This document shows positions 45,774 to 56,164 of a stretch of DNA of 64,000 nucleotides, in pieces. The stretch is from the NCBI RefSeq assembly GCF_036850765.1, contig NC_089494.1:55879809-55943808 (forward strand), given 5' to 3'. The notes under the pieces were generated by a model. It did no database searches. It was not told the origin of the DNA and worked only from the letters and a program-made list of their open reading frames with translations. How positions within the stretch are numbered: the stretch's first letter is position 1; each line of letters begins with the position of its first letter. The DNA is from Saccopteryx bilineata (taxonomy: Eukaryota; Chordata; Mammalia; Chiroptera; Emballonuridae). A program made the position numbers and the translations under genes.

Positions 45774-46184
45774 TTTTTTTTGTTTTGTTTTGTTTTGTTT
45801 TTGTATTTTTCTGAAGCTGGAAACGGGGAGAGACAGTCAAACAGACTCCCGCATGCGCCCAACCGGGATCCACCCGGCACGCCCACCAGGGGGCGACGCT
45901 CTGCCCACCAGGGGGCGATGCTCTGCCCCTCCGGGGCGTCGATGTGCTGCGACCAGAGCCACTCTAGCGCCTGGGGCGGAGGCCAAGGAGCCATCCCCAG
46001 CGCCCGGGCCATCTTTGCTCCAATGGAGCCTTGGCTGCGGGAGGGGAAGAGAGAGACAGAAAGGAAGGAGGGGGTGGGGGTGGAGAAGCAAATGGGCGCT
46101 CCTCCTATGTGCCCTGGCCTGGAATCGAACCCGGGTCCCCCGCATGCCAGGCCGACGCTCTACCGCTGAGCCAACCGGCCAGGG
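45774..46184 (-). mobile_element. SINE type A, minus strand, young
   Basis: Minus-strand head ggccctggccggttggctca, tagagcgtcggcctgg and B box gggttcgattcc are close to an apparent consensus. A gggggcgacgctctgccc / gggggcgatgctctgccc unit occurs twice in this copy. Duplication ggcctttctttg at 45762-45773 and 46183-46194. Its CpG-rich body yields several 77-158-codon frames that are not genes. Confidence 0.96.
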
Positions 46185-46194
46185 CCTTTCTTTG

Positions 46195-47120
46195 GATCAA
46201 TAATTCACAATATTATGACAGAAACTATCAAGTTGATGCAAAATATAGAATCTTATATTTTTAAACATCTGCCTTCTGTAATCACTGATAACAGCAAAGA
46301 AAACTTTGGTTTTTTAAAAATTTCTCAGTCAAAGACATAGTACAATAAATCAACAGGTTACATGTTTGAGTAAATTTATGGCTATTTCTTATCTACTCTT
46401 ACCTTCAAACAGGTTTTGATATAGAGGGCTATATATGAGCACTGTATGTCTATATTAATGTGGGCTTAGGGGGGACTCACATCAAGAATATAAAGGGCAC
46501 TAAATAGGAAATGCTGGGTAGTAAATATGAACCTAACCTAATGTGCTTCACAGCTCTGACTTTAGCTGGTTCCAATCCTTTCACTGGGACTGAAACACTG
46601 TGACAGCTTTGAGAAAGTTTGTAATAGAATAGAACAGAAAATGCATGTGCTTTAAAGATTTTCTGACTGCAGTTGCTGACTTTTTCACTTAAATTTCCAG
46701 AAATTTAATGCAAAAAAAACAGGATTCTATTAAGTCATTTTACAATCATTTTAAGAGAGGTCTCTAGATAATCAAACAGCATATCAGTTCAGCATTCAAT
46801 TATACTGTTTCACATTCATCATGAGGATTAAAATTTTTCTTAAAAGCAAACTTTCAAACCAGTCATTTTTACAAATATAAAGAAATACTACCTTCCTTTA
46901 ATGCATTTTCCAAATGTATCTTAAGTCCTTTAATATTTTTAAACATGAAGTTAATTTATTTCTGCTGTATTTCTGTTTAGGCTGATGTTGCCAGAGGCTT
47001 ATCTGGAGAGAAAAGAAAAAAGAAAAAAAAAAACAACCCCCAGAATATTACCTTTAAATATAAAAAAAAAATTTAGAGATCAAATAAGCATCTTATTGCT
47101 AAAATTTTATATTTGAAATA
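46195..47120. other. Unassigned AT-rich DNA
   Basis: About 0.9 kb with no recognised gene or repeat. Confidence 0.45.
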
Positions 47121-47126
47121 AATGCT

Positions 47127-47480
47127 AAGCTCTGGCTGGCTAGCTCAGTGGTAGAGCATTGACCTGGCATGTGGATGTCCTGGGTTCGAATCCTGGTCAG
47201 GACACACAGGAGAAGCGACCATCTGCTTCTCCACCACCCTCTCTCTCCCTTTTCTCTCTCTCTTCTCTTCTCACAGATATGACTCAATTGGTTTGAGCAA
47301 GTTGGCCCCAACACTGAGGATAGCTCCCTGGAGCCTCATCTCAGATTCTAAAAACAGCTCAGTTGCCAAGCAATGAGAAACTGGCCCCAGATGGGTAGAA
47401 CATTGACCTGTAGGGGAATTGCCAGGTAAATGCCAGTCTGGGTACATGCAGGAGTCTGTCTTTCTGTCTCCCCTTCTCTG
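47127..47480 (+). mobile_element. SINE type A
   Basis: gctctggctggctagctcag head, B box gggttcgaatcc, second half; diverged. Its tail becomes a (GGGA)n purine repeat at 47480-47550. Confidence 0.9.
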
Positions 47481-47550
47481 AGAAGAAAGAAAGGAAAGAA
47501 GAAAGGGAGGGAGGGAGGGAGAGAGGGAGGAGGGAGGGAGGGAGGAAGTG
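47480..47550 (+). repeat. Purine-rich (GGGA)n tail repeat
   Basis: gaaagaaaggaaag followed by gggagggaggga units, purine only for about 65 bp. Confidence 0.9.
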
Positions 47551-47734
47551 CTAGGGAGTAGCTCTTTAATAAAGTTTTAAAACTTTAATATTTAGTATTC
47601 TATTTATGAAATAGCAATATCATTCTGGCAGACTTCATAATTTATAATTCATGAATTAACTTTGGCCTTTTCACCTATAATGTAACTACTGTCCAGATCT
47701 CCATAAATTTTGGAAAATAAGTTTCATTAATCAC

Positions 47735-49095
47735 CTCCTTACATACAAAAATAAGCTCAAAATGGATTAAAGACTTAAGTATAAGACTTGATATTATAAA
47801 AATCTTAGAAGAAAACATTGGCAGTAAAATCTTGGACATTTCTCTTACTAATATTTATTTATTTATTTATATTTATTTATATACACACACACACACACAC
47901 ACACATATATATTTCCTCAGACAAGGAAAACAACAAAAAATAATCAAATGGAACCAAATCAAATTAACAAGTTTTTGAACAGCAAAGGTAACCATCAACA
48001 AAATGAAAAGGCAACCTACTGAATGGGAGAACATATTTGCAAATGATACATTTGATAAGTGGTTAATATCCAAAATTCATAAAGAACTCATACAACACAA
48101 ATAATCCAATTAAAAAAGGGGCAAAGGACCTGAATAAACACTTCTCCAAAGAGGACATACAGATGGCCAATAGACATATAAAAAGATGCTCCATGTCACT
48201 AATCTTCAGAGAAACGCAAATTAAAATCACAATGAGATATCACCTCACACCTGTAAGAATGGCGCTCATCAATAAATCAATAAACAACAAGTACTGATAA
48301 GGATGTGGAGAAAAGGGAACCCTTGTGTACTGTTGATAAGAATGTGGATTGGTGTAGCCACTGTGAAAAACAGTATAACAGTTTTTCAAAACATTGAAAA
48401 TAAAACTGTCTGATTACCCAGAAATTCCATTTCTGGATATATACTTTCAAAGAAACCCCAAACACTAATTTGAAAGAATATGTGCACTCCCATGTTCATT
48501 GCAGCATCATTTACAATAGCCAAGTTATGGAAGCAACACAAGTGCCCATCAGTACATGAGTGAATAAAAATCTTGTGTTGCAGTCACATAATGGAACATT
48601 ACTCAGCCATAAAAAAGATTGAAATATGACCATTTGTGACAGCATGGATGGACCTAGAGGGCACTGTGCAAGTGAAATTAGTCAGTTTGAGAAAACACCA
48701 TATGCTTTAATTTACATGTGGATCTAAAACCCAATATAAATGAGCAAACAAAACAGGAACAGATTCATGGCTACAGAGAACAGACTGACGGTTGTCAGAG
48801 GGGAGGGGAATCGGAAAACTGAGTGAAAAAGGTGAAGGGATTGAAAAGTACAGACTGGTAGTTACAAAACAGTCATGGGGATGTAAAGTACAGCAAAGGA
48901 AATACAGTCAATAATAGTGTAATGACTGTGTATGGTACTAGAAATATCATGGGGTACACTTTGTAAAGTATATGATTGTCTAACCAATACACTGTACACC
49001 TGAAACTAATACAAACTAATAGTGAATGTAAATTGCAGTTGAAAATTTTTCTTTTAATTTTTTAAAAAATGTGAACTTTAAAAAAAAAATAAGCT
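47735..49095 (+). mobile_element. LINE-1 3' third, 5'-truncated
   Basis: Decayed ORF2 C-terminal third: ctcaaaatggattaaagactta, agaagaaaacattggcagta, aaaaggcaacctactgaatggga, acttctccaaagaggacata, tgtggagaaaagggaaccct, then 3' UTR ending cacctgaaactaatac and an A-rich tail. An (AC)n microsatellite (47882-47905) has grown inside it. Confidence 0.9.
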
Positions 49096-49148
49096 TCATT
49101 AAAGCTGAATAATCCTTTACTGCCTGCCTTCTTAATAATTCACTTCTT

Positions 49149-49354
49149 TTTTTTATTTATTTATTCATTTTAGAGAGGAGAGAGAAAGGGAGAGAGAGAG
49201 ACAGAGAGGGAGAGAGACAGAGAAAGAAGGTGGGGAGGAGCAGGAAGCATCAACTTCCATATGTGCCTTGACCAGGCAAGCCCAGGGTTTCGAACCGGCG
49301 ACCCCAGCATTTCCAGGTCGACGCTTTATCCTCTGTGCCACCACAGGTCAGGCT
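49149..49354 (-). mobile_element. SINE type B, minus strand
   Basis: Minus-strand head gcctgacctgtggtggcaca and B box ggttcgaaacc; plus-strand tail complement attcattttagagaggaga. Duplication ataattcacttctt at 49135-49148 and 49357-49370. Confidence 0.95.
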
Positions 49355-49521
49355 ATATAATTCACTTCTTGTATACATATTTACAAATCAGGAAATGAGT
49401 AAAGATTAATCCTATATGATAGTTATAAGGAAAATAGTCTTTCACAGACTAAACAATGGCAAGAGAAATTTTGCCATTCAGCTTATATTTTCCCATCCAG
49501 AAATAAAGGAGCGGGCATAAT

Positions 49522-49785
49522 CAGAGACGGATTTAACAGCGGACACACAAGGCTCATGCCCTGGGCCCCGACTTCTGAAGGGCCCCGCAAAACCCCAACT
49601 GTAGACTTTTTTCTAATGACACCAAGTTTAGTTTCATATGTGCAATTTTAACATTAATAATACATAATACTTTTTATTTATTTCAAAATATGTTTAACAT
49701 GTATTTTTATTTTTTCTCTCTTTTTTTAAGGGGCCCCATATTTTCTTCTGAACTTGGGGCCTCAACCAACTTTAATTCGCCACTG
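49522..49785. mobile_element. Non-autonomous hAT element (copy 2 of a MITE family)
   Basis: Same family as 2100-2375. A perfect 8-bp duplication ggcataat lies at 49514-49521 and 49786-49793, which fixes both ends exactly. The interior shares gggccccgcaaaaccccaac and ttctaatgacaccaagttt with copy 1. Confidence 0.93.
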
Positions 49786-49793
49786 GGCATAAT

Positions 49794-50280
49794 CCTATAA
49801 CACAAAAACTAAAAGAATTTGGTTTCATTACTATTATAATCTTCTGATATCCTGCAAATGTTAGGAAAAAGTCAACACAATGTCTTTATTTTTTTATGAG
49901 CAATACAAACCTAAAAATATGGTCAAACCTTCACAGAATTCCTCTCTGAAATCTACTCAAGTCTAATATTTCTCAAAAGGCACATTAGTTTAGACCAAAA
50001 ATTTTTCCAGTCATAAATGAAACTAGAAAACAGGATTCCAGACAGTAACAACATAATAAGCAAGCTAGTTCTATTTGTGCCAAAATTAACTGAAAAGGTT
50101 GTATTAATTCTAAGCTTGATTTAAGCTACATTTAAACAAAATACTCAAAACTATACCTAGGTGAGACAGAATACTCAAGTTTAATATACTTCAAAAGCCA
50201 TTTTGAATTTTATTACCCTATTCTCATCTTGTAGATTGTTATACTTTTTTTTCTTAATTATTGTATTTGAAAGAAGAACA
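49794..50280. other. Unassigned AT-rich DNA
   Basis: No gene or repeat recognised. Confidence 0.4.
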
Positions 50281-50284
50281 GGAA

Positions 50285-50405
50285 ACTAGTATTTATTATG
50301 TTCCAGCAACGTACCTGTGAAAACTGTGAATCATCTCACTTAACCCTCATAACTTCCTTGAAAGAAATACATTATTTTCCAGAGGTTTCAGATAAGGATC
50401 TTCCA
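50285..50405 (-). repeat. MIR SINE fragment
   Basis: Plus strand: agtatttattatgttccagcaacgtacc..atcatctcacttaaccctcataact, the reverse of the MIR 3' half. Confidence 0.6.
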
Positions 50406-51195
50406 GCTTGACACAATGGTGCTATGCTATTTATCCACGTGCCTAAGAAGACTGACCTGAGAACAAAAATCTTCCTATAGCATACTTCTGAGCTCTTGAT
50501 ATGAAAGTATGCCTCAACGAAGTGATTAATTTGAACTTTAGAAGTCATGGGATTGGCTGACAAAAGCTTGCCATCCAAGGGATGTGTACTGAGGGCTCAC
50601 AGAGGCCTTGGCTGGGAACTGGGACTAAAATTAACACAGCGCTCCTGCCCTTGAGGGCTTATAACTTAAGACATATATTAAGTGACTTAGAGTTAGCATT
50701 TAACTTAGATTTCCATAAACATTCGATCCCACATATGTTCTCCTTTTTAAACCAGATTTTTCCCAAGTGTCTTCTAAACATAGAGAACTAAAACAAATCT
50801 CAGCCAGACTTCCGGTCCTTGGTGACATCTCCTCGATCTCTTCTATAACAATATAAGTCAGCCTCTCTTTGAGCCCCGTGCTATTCTTTCGTGTCTGCAG
50901 GGGCTCCTGCACCTCTTCTCCATTACAGAAGGGCAGAGTTCACTTACATGAAACCTAAGCTTCTGGACTAACTTCAAGAAAGCTGGTACTATACAGAACT
51001 TAGAGATGATATGGAATGGTGGCCCTCTGGTATCATTAGGGGGATATCAGAATAGGTTCCTTTCCAGTTCCCAAAAGAGCTCCTTTATTTGCTTTTATTG
51101 CTTTAACAGTATGTACAACTGCAATCACAGTCATTCTTTCACTAGATCTAGAACAGAGAAGACAAACCCGTGGAAGGTAGGTGGGACGTGAGTGT
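50406..51195. other. Unassigned DNA
   Basis: Frames of about 70 codons on both strands at 50372-50912 show no domain I recognise. No splice pattern I would support. Confidence 0.35.
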
Positions 51196-51199
51196 TTCA

Positions 51200-52245
51200 G
51201 CTTATGCTGTTAGTGTCGTACTTACAGACTACGTGGGCAAACTGGTTTGGTTGCGATAAGCGGAAAAACATGCAGTAACGTGGCACATCAGTGAGGGAGC
51301 TGGCGTCCCCCGGTACGCTTATATACGCCATTTTGGACTGTTAAAAACACAAGTGTTCCGTCTGTGTTGCTTTATTTGGCGACATTTTGGTCTTTATCAT
51401 GGCTACTAAATAAAAGTCAGTGTTCAGATGGTAGTGCTTCAAAGAAGAGGAAAGCCCCCATGATGGATGTCACAGAGCTACTGGCATCACATGGAGAGGA
51501 ACTGTCTGCTGAGGACTTCCTTCAGCTGGAGAAGCAGCTGATTGAAGAGGAAGAGATAGAAACCCCAGAACTCAAGACATTTACTACTAAGGGTTTGGCA
51601 TAAGGGTTTTCTATGGTAGAGGATGGGTTGGCAAAATTTCAGACTGAGGACTCCAGCGATGACAGATTCAGTAAGGTCTACAGAGCTGTTATAGATGTTC
51701 TGCAATTCTACAGGCAAGTTTTGAAAGAGAAGTCATCAATCTGCCAGACTAGCCTGGAACAATTCTATAAGAAAGTAGAGAGGCCTGCACAGATCCTGTA
51801 CCCTTTGCTTCTCGAGATGAAACACCTGTAGTACAGGTAGAATCATCTCCAGCATCTCCTGCGTGTTCCTTAGGCAATCCTGATTCACCTGATCCAGTAT
51901 CTCCAGCACCTTCTGCAGGTTCTCCTGCCTCTCCAGCTTCCTCCTTCCAATAGGTCACTCTCTCCTACCTTGCAATGCCCCTTCCAGTGTGCAAGCCAGC
52001 CACAGGAAAAAAAGTTAAGAATTTTTTTACACTCATTTTTTGTCATTTTTTTTCTGTTAATACACTAGTGTCCAGTACAATATATTTATGTCCTTTTTTC
52101 TGTGGCTTAGTTGTGTTTGTACATTCTAGATTATGATTTTACAACTGTGTTAGCATAGGTAAGTGACTAAGGCTAAGGTGTGCTTCGACTTACAATGAAA
52201 TTCAGGTTACATCACTGTCGTAGGAATGGAACTGTGTCATAACCC
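51200..52245 (+). mobile_element. Tigger (pogo-like) DNA transposon, internally deleted
   Basis: The middle carries the first and last parts of a Tigger transposase frame, with the DNA-binding and DDE domains missing. The right flank (about 52010-52245) is the AT-rich 3' UTR and a decayed terminal region. I could not define the terminal repeats or TA duplication exactly, so the limits are approximate. Confidence 0.7.
51398..51831 (+). pseudogene. Tigger transposase relic, N-terminus joined to C-terminus
   Basis: Tigger/pogo transposases carry CENP-B-like DNA-binding domains and a DDE nuclease and are ancestors of the TIGD genes. The frame begins at an ATG (51399) giving MATK then a stop; after a frameshift it reads SDGSASKKRKA, the basic N-terminus typical of Tigger. 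It then jumps straight to a C-terminal-type acidic segment (LASHGEELSAEDFLQLEKQ, then IEEEEIETPEL). An in-frame TAA at 51601 follows, and the same frame continues with DDRFSKVYRAVIDVLQFYR and the terminal QTSLEQFYKKVERP. About 400 residues of the expected protein are absent. Relic, not a gene; the similarity is from memory of the family layout. Confidence 0.72.
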
Positions 52246-52252
52246 AATGATG

Positions 52253-52565
52253 TCCTATATAATGGAATATTATTTATCCATGAAAAGAATGAAATCATAA
52301 TATTTGTGACAGACAGCATGGATGGACCAAAAGGGTATTATGCTAACAAGTAACTCATTAAAAGACAAATACCATATGATTTCATTGACATGTGAAATCT
52401 AAAGAACAAAGTTGTAATAGACTCCTAGATACAGAGAACAGACTGATGGGTGGCAGAGGGGAGGGGGCTTAAGAAACTGAGTGAAAAGGGTGAAGAAACT
52501 AAGTACAAATTGGTAGATAAAAAATAGTCAAAGAGAAGTAAAGTATAGCATAGAAAACAGAGTCA
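52253..52565 (+). mobile_element. LINE-1 3' end, left part
   Basis: ggaatattatttatccatga, cagcatggatggaccaaaag, taccatatgatttcattgac, agaacagactgatgggtggc: end of ORF2 and 3' UTR. Interrupted by a type C SINE and resumes at about 52937. Confidence 0.9.
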
Positions 52566-52932
52566 GGCCTAACCAGGTGGTTGCATAGTGGATAGAGTGT
52601 CAGACTGGGACACAGAGGACCCAGGTTCAAAACCTTGAGTTTGCCGGCTTAAGCACAGGCTCACCAGCTTAAGCACAGTCACTGGCTTCAGTGTGGGATC
52701 ACAGATATGACCCCAGGGTTGCTGGCTTGAGCCCAAAGGTCACTGGCTTCAGCCCAAGGTCATTGGCTTGAGCAAAGGGTCACTTGCTCTGCTGTAGCCC
52801 CCTGGTCAAGGTACATATGAGAAAGCAATCAATGAACAACTAAGGAGCTGCAACAAAAAATTGATGCTCCTCACCTCTCTCCTTCCCTGATTGTCACTAT
52901 CTGTCCCTTTCTCTTTCTGTATCTGTCAAAAA
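52566..52932 (+). mobile_element. SINE type C inside an L1 tail
   Basis: ggcctaaccaggtggttgca head, reiterated tggcttgagc units, gagaaagcaatcaatgaaca and CT tract. Flanks gaaaacagagtca (to 52565) and gaaaatatagtca (from 52934) form the duplication. Confidence 0.93.
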
Positions 52933-52936
52933 AGAA

Positions 52937-53100
52937 AATATAGTCAGTAATATTGTAATAACTATGTATGGTGTCAGTGGGTACTGGAAATATCTAGGGG
53001 GAACACTGTGTAAAGTATATGATTGTCTAACCACTATGCTGTACACCTGAAATGAATACAAAATAATACAATACTGAATGTAAACTATAATAGAAAAATA
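52937..53100 (+). mobile_element. LINE-1 3' UTR, right part
   Basis: Continues with gtaatattgtaataactatg, atatgattgtctaaccacta and gtacacctgaaatgaata, as in 48930-49010. Confidence 0.9.
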
Positions 53101-53105
53101 GTATT

Positions 53106-53470
53106 GAGACTGACCAGTTGTAGTGCAGTGGACTGAGTGTCAGGCCAGGACACTAGTTCGAAACTCCAAGGTTGCCAGCTAGAGTGTGGGCTCGTCAGCT
53201 TGATGGCAGGATCATCAACATGATCCCAAGGTTGCTGGCTTGAAGCCCAAAATCACTAGCTTGAGCTCAAGGTCTCTGGCTTGCACAAGGAGTCACTGGC
53301 TTGGCTTGAACCCCACCCCTCCCCCAGTCAAGGCACATATGAGAAGCAATCAATTAAAAAAAAACAACTAAAATGAAGCAACTACAAGATGATGCTTCTC
53401 ATCTCTCTCTTCTCCCCTCCTGTCACTTCCTGTCTTTCTCAAAAAGAAAAAGCAACAAGAAATTTTAAAA
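53106..53470 (+). mobile_element. SINE type C
   Basis: gactgaccagttgtagtgca head, cagcttgatggc and ggcttgaagccc units, CT tract and A-rich tail. It sits at the end of the preceding L1. Confidence 0.9.
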
Positions 53471-53499
53471 AAATTGTTATTCACAGCGACAGATATAGA

Positions 53500-54118
53500 G
53501 GTTTCAATACATTCCAGTCTTCCCACTTTTTGCTCCATTTTCAGCTTTTTTTTCCAAACTGCTGATCATGCTAACTAACATTGGTCCCAGCCCATTAACA
53601 AACGCCATCAAATTGTTCCTTCCCTGGATATGTAACCTGCTCTTTCAATCAAGGGAAGGGAATTTGTTTCTCCTCCCCTCGAAACTAGTCCAGACTCATG
53701 ACTTTTCTTGACTAATAGAAACTGCACTGGAAGTGAAACTGTGCAGCCCTGAGCCCAGGCTTTAAGAACCTATGGCTTCCACCTCTGCAGTATTAGAAGC
53801 ATACTGTCGTGCTAGAAGGAAGTCCAAGCTGTAGAGAAAGGCCTAACGGAGAACACGGGTGGCATCTTGGCCACAGTGAGCACTGAGGCTCCAAACATGT
53901 GAGAGAGGCCTTCCAGGATCTTCCAGCCCAGCTATAGCAGAGTTCTCAGTTAAATATAATGACATAAGCAACCACAGCTACACTACGTGAAGCAGAAGAG
54001 CTGACCAGCTGATCCCAGTCAAGCCTCAGACTCATGAGAAATAATACATTGTTCTTGTTTCAAGCCGCTAAGTGTTGCGGTGACTTGTTTCACAGCAACA
54101 GGTAACTGAAACGAGGAA
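53500..54118 (+). repeat. MaLR/ERVL-type LTR, old
   Basis: Layout and 3' end fit an old mammalian LTR: gactcatgacttttcttgac, ggccttccaggatcttccagccc, tgagaaataatacattgttcttgtttcaagccgctaag..ggtgacttgtttcacagcaacaggtaactg. Non-coding. Family name not certain. Confidence 0.6.
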
Positions 54119-54309
54119 ATGTATACTGTAAATATGCCAATAGCGTTCCTTCATTTCACTCCCTCGGAGTCTTAATAAAAGCATTCTAAAGGTCATCTGT
54201 AAGACTATTCAGTGAAAACAGTCATTTTTTTAAAAACTAAATTAATAAGAGGATATTTGCCCTACCAAACACTGAAACATTTTTAAACTTCAGAAATCAG
54301 ATAAAGAAT

Positions 54310-54430
54310 AACAGCTATCCTGTATGGAATGCTTAGAGCATCTTAGGCATTGCTCAACGTATTGCCATGACAAATAAATAATACTGTTTTATTCCTTATG
54401 CTTACAGATGATAATTTGAAAGTAATAGTC
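54310..54430 (-). repeat. MIR SINE fragment
   Basis: Plus strand: taacagctatcctgtatggaatgcttag..ttaggcattgctcaacgtatt..gatgataatttgaaag. Diverged. Confidence 0.5.
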
Positions 54431-54935
54431 AAAGCTTTTATAGTAATAATTATAAGGCATCAATGCCAAACTAGAATAATAGAAAAGATACTCAATAAAG
54501 CTACAAATGTATGTAGTTAGGGGGTCAGACTGCCAGTGTTTGTTAAGATGAATTAATGGGCCTGTCCGTGCATCATACTGAATGAATAATCATCAGAACT
54601 GAAGAGCCTTCAGCCTTCTGAAATGTCTCCTAAGGGATCTAGGACAGCTGTAACTCTCTTCTAAGGGAGTTAGGACAACCATAACTACGTATCTCCTTAG
54701 GGAAAAGACCTGGAGAAAAGGATTACTGCCTGATTTCAGCCACTCTATCGTCTTGCTCTGTACCAGAGGCTGCAGCAGTGCAGCAATGAAACAGTCCTTA
54801 GGGAAGAGTAAATGTGGTCTCTGCTTAGCACACAAACTATGCTCTGGGAGAAATTCCCATCCCTTTGGGCAAAGAGCAGATCTCCTTCATTCATAAATTA
54901 ATGCTGAAAAAAAAAAGACCTTTCCAATCAAAGAG
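54431..54935. other. Unassigned DNA with a short direct repeat
   Basis: Contains a 30-bp imperfect tandem-like repeat at 54626-54686. The 80-codon minus-strand frame at 54593-54835 covers it and is unsupported. Confidence 0.4.
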
Positions 54936-54939
54936 CAAT

Positions 54940-55035
54940 TCATTCATTTGACAGATGAAAGAACTGATGCCCAGGGGGTAATGTGATTTGTTTAGGGTCA
55001 TATATTGGTGCCAGAGCTGCTCCTCAGACCCAACT
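54940..55035 (-). repeat. MIR SINE fragment
   Basis: Plus strand: tgacagatgaaagaactgatgcccag..gtttagggtcatatattggtgccagagctg. Confidence 0.65.
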
Positions 55036-55129
55036 CCACTGTGATCCTTTCCCTGTGTCCTTTCCACACCAAGCCCACTTTAGAAGAACCCCCTTTCGCC
55101 CCAGCCACTTCATTTTCATGCACTGACAG

Positions 55130-55240
55130 CAACTTCAAGAAGGAAGGGAGCAAAGGCCGTCTCTGTCTTGTTCACCCTGAGTCTCGGCACCTGGCACTAT
55201 TCCTTCCCATGGGACACACTTGAGGAGCATTGATCAAGGG
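55130..55240 (+). repeat. Possible L2 3' end
   Basis: aaggccgtctctgtcttgttcaccctgagtctcggcacctggcac follows the L2 terminal pattern. Confidence 0.5.
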
Positions 55241-55244
55241 AAGG

Positions 55245-55745
55245 AAGTGGAATGTATCTTAGCCAACAAATATATTCCATTCCCTTCAGCCAAGGATGGC
55301 TATTTATAAAAGTAATTTTGTGGAACATCTCAATCATCTGTTAACATACAAGTACTGATTTCCATCTATGCTAACTGGAAGACAAAAGAATCTTATTCTT
55401 TGAAATTAAAGCTTTGATTTTTCCCAGCATAATCATTTTTGCTTTTAAAATGAATAGTCATTAAATAATAGTTGCTTCTTTTCGTTTATCACCAAAAGGG
55501 CAAGATGTTTGCTTATACTTAATGATTAGAATGCTCCAAGGTGGGCAGCCTACATTTTGCTTAAAGTGCCATAATGTCTGCAGGAATGTGACTCTCAGTT
55601 CATGAGGCCACATTGAAACCATATGTCTCATTATTTAAAGACACCTGTTCACAAAAGGCAATGCCAGGATAACATTAAAATTTAAAATAGATCAGAAAAT
55701 ATTACTAGGGAAAGGGTGCTTCAGGATTCATAGGTTTTCACAATA
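55245..55745. other. Unassigned DNA
   Basis: No gene or repeat recognised. Confidence 0.4.
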
Positions 55746-55765
55746 CCCTAAAAAAGAAAATTCTC

Positions 55766-56148
55766 AGCCCTGGCTGGTTGGCTCAGTGGTAGAGCGTTGG
55801 CCTGGTGTGCAGGAATCCTGAGTTTGATTCCTGGCCAGGGCACACAGGAGAAGCGCCCATCTGCTTCTCCACCCCCCCCCCTCCTTCTTCTCTGTCTCTC
55901 TCTTCCCCTCCCACAGCCAAGGCTCCATTGGAGCAAAGTTGACCCGGGCGCTGAGGATGGCTCCATGGCCTTTGCCTCAGGCGCTAGAATGGCTCTGGTT
56001 GCAACAGAGCAACGCCCCAGATGGGCAGAGCATCGCCCCCTGGTGGGCATGCCAGGTGGATCCCAGTCGAGCACATGCGGGAGTCTGTCTGACTGCCTCC
56101 CCATTTCCAACTTCAGAAAATAAAAATTAAAAAAAATTTAAAAATTAA
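55766..56148 (+). mobile_element. SINE type A
   Basis: Head agccctggctggttggctca, B box gagtttgattcc, second half ending acttcagaaaataaaa plus A-rich tail. Flanks aaaaaagaaaattctc and aaaaaagaaaatttcc form the duplication. Frames of 63-120 codons on both strands are SINE by-products. Confidence 0.93.
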
Positions 56149-56164
56149 AAAAAGAAAATTTCCC

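Noticed and set aside
45693..46203. Frames of 149-158 codons on the plus strand and 102 on the minus strand
   Set aside because: They lie inside a young, CpG-rich type A SINE, and the same peptides recur in other SINE copies (34605, 39251, 55766). They reflect GC content, not a gene.
50372..50912. Possible small exons at about 50700-50912 (minus)
   Set aside because: The peptide is not recognised and no clear splice sites or coding signature could be supported by eye.
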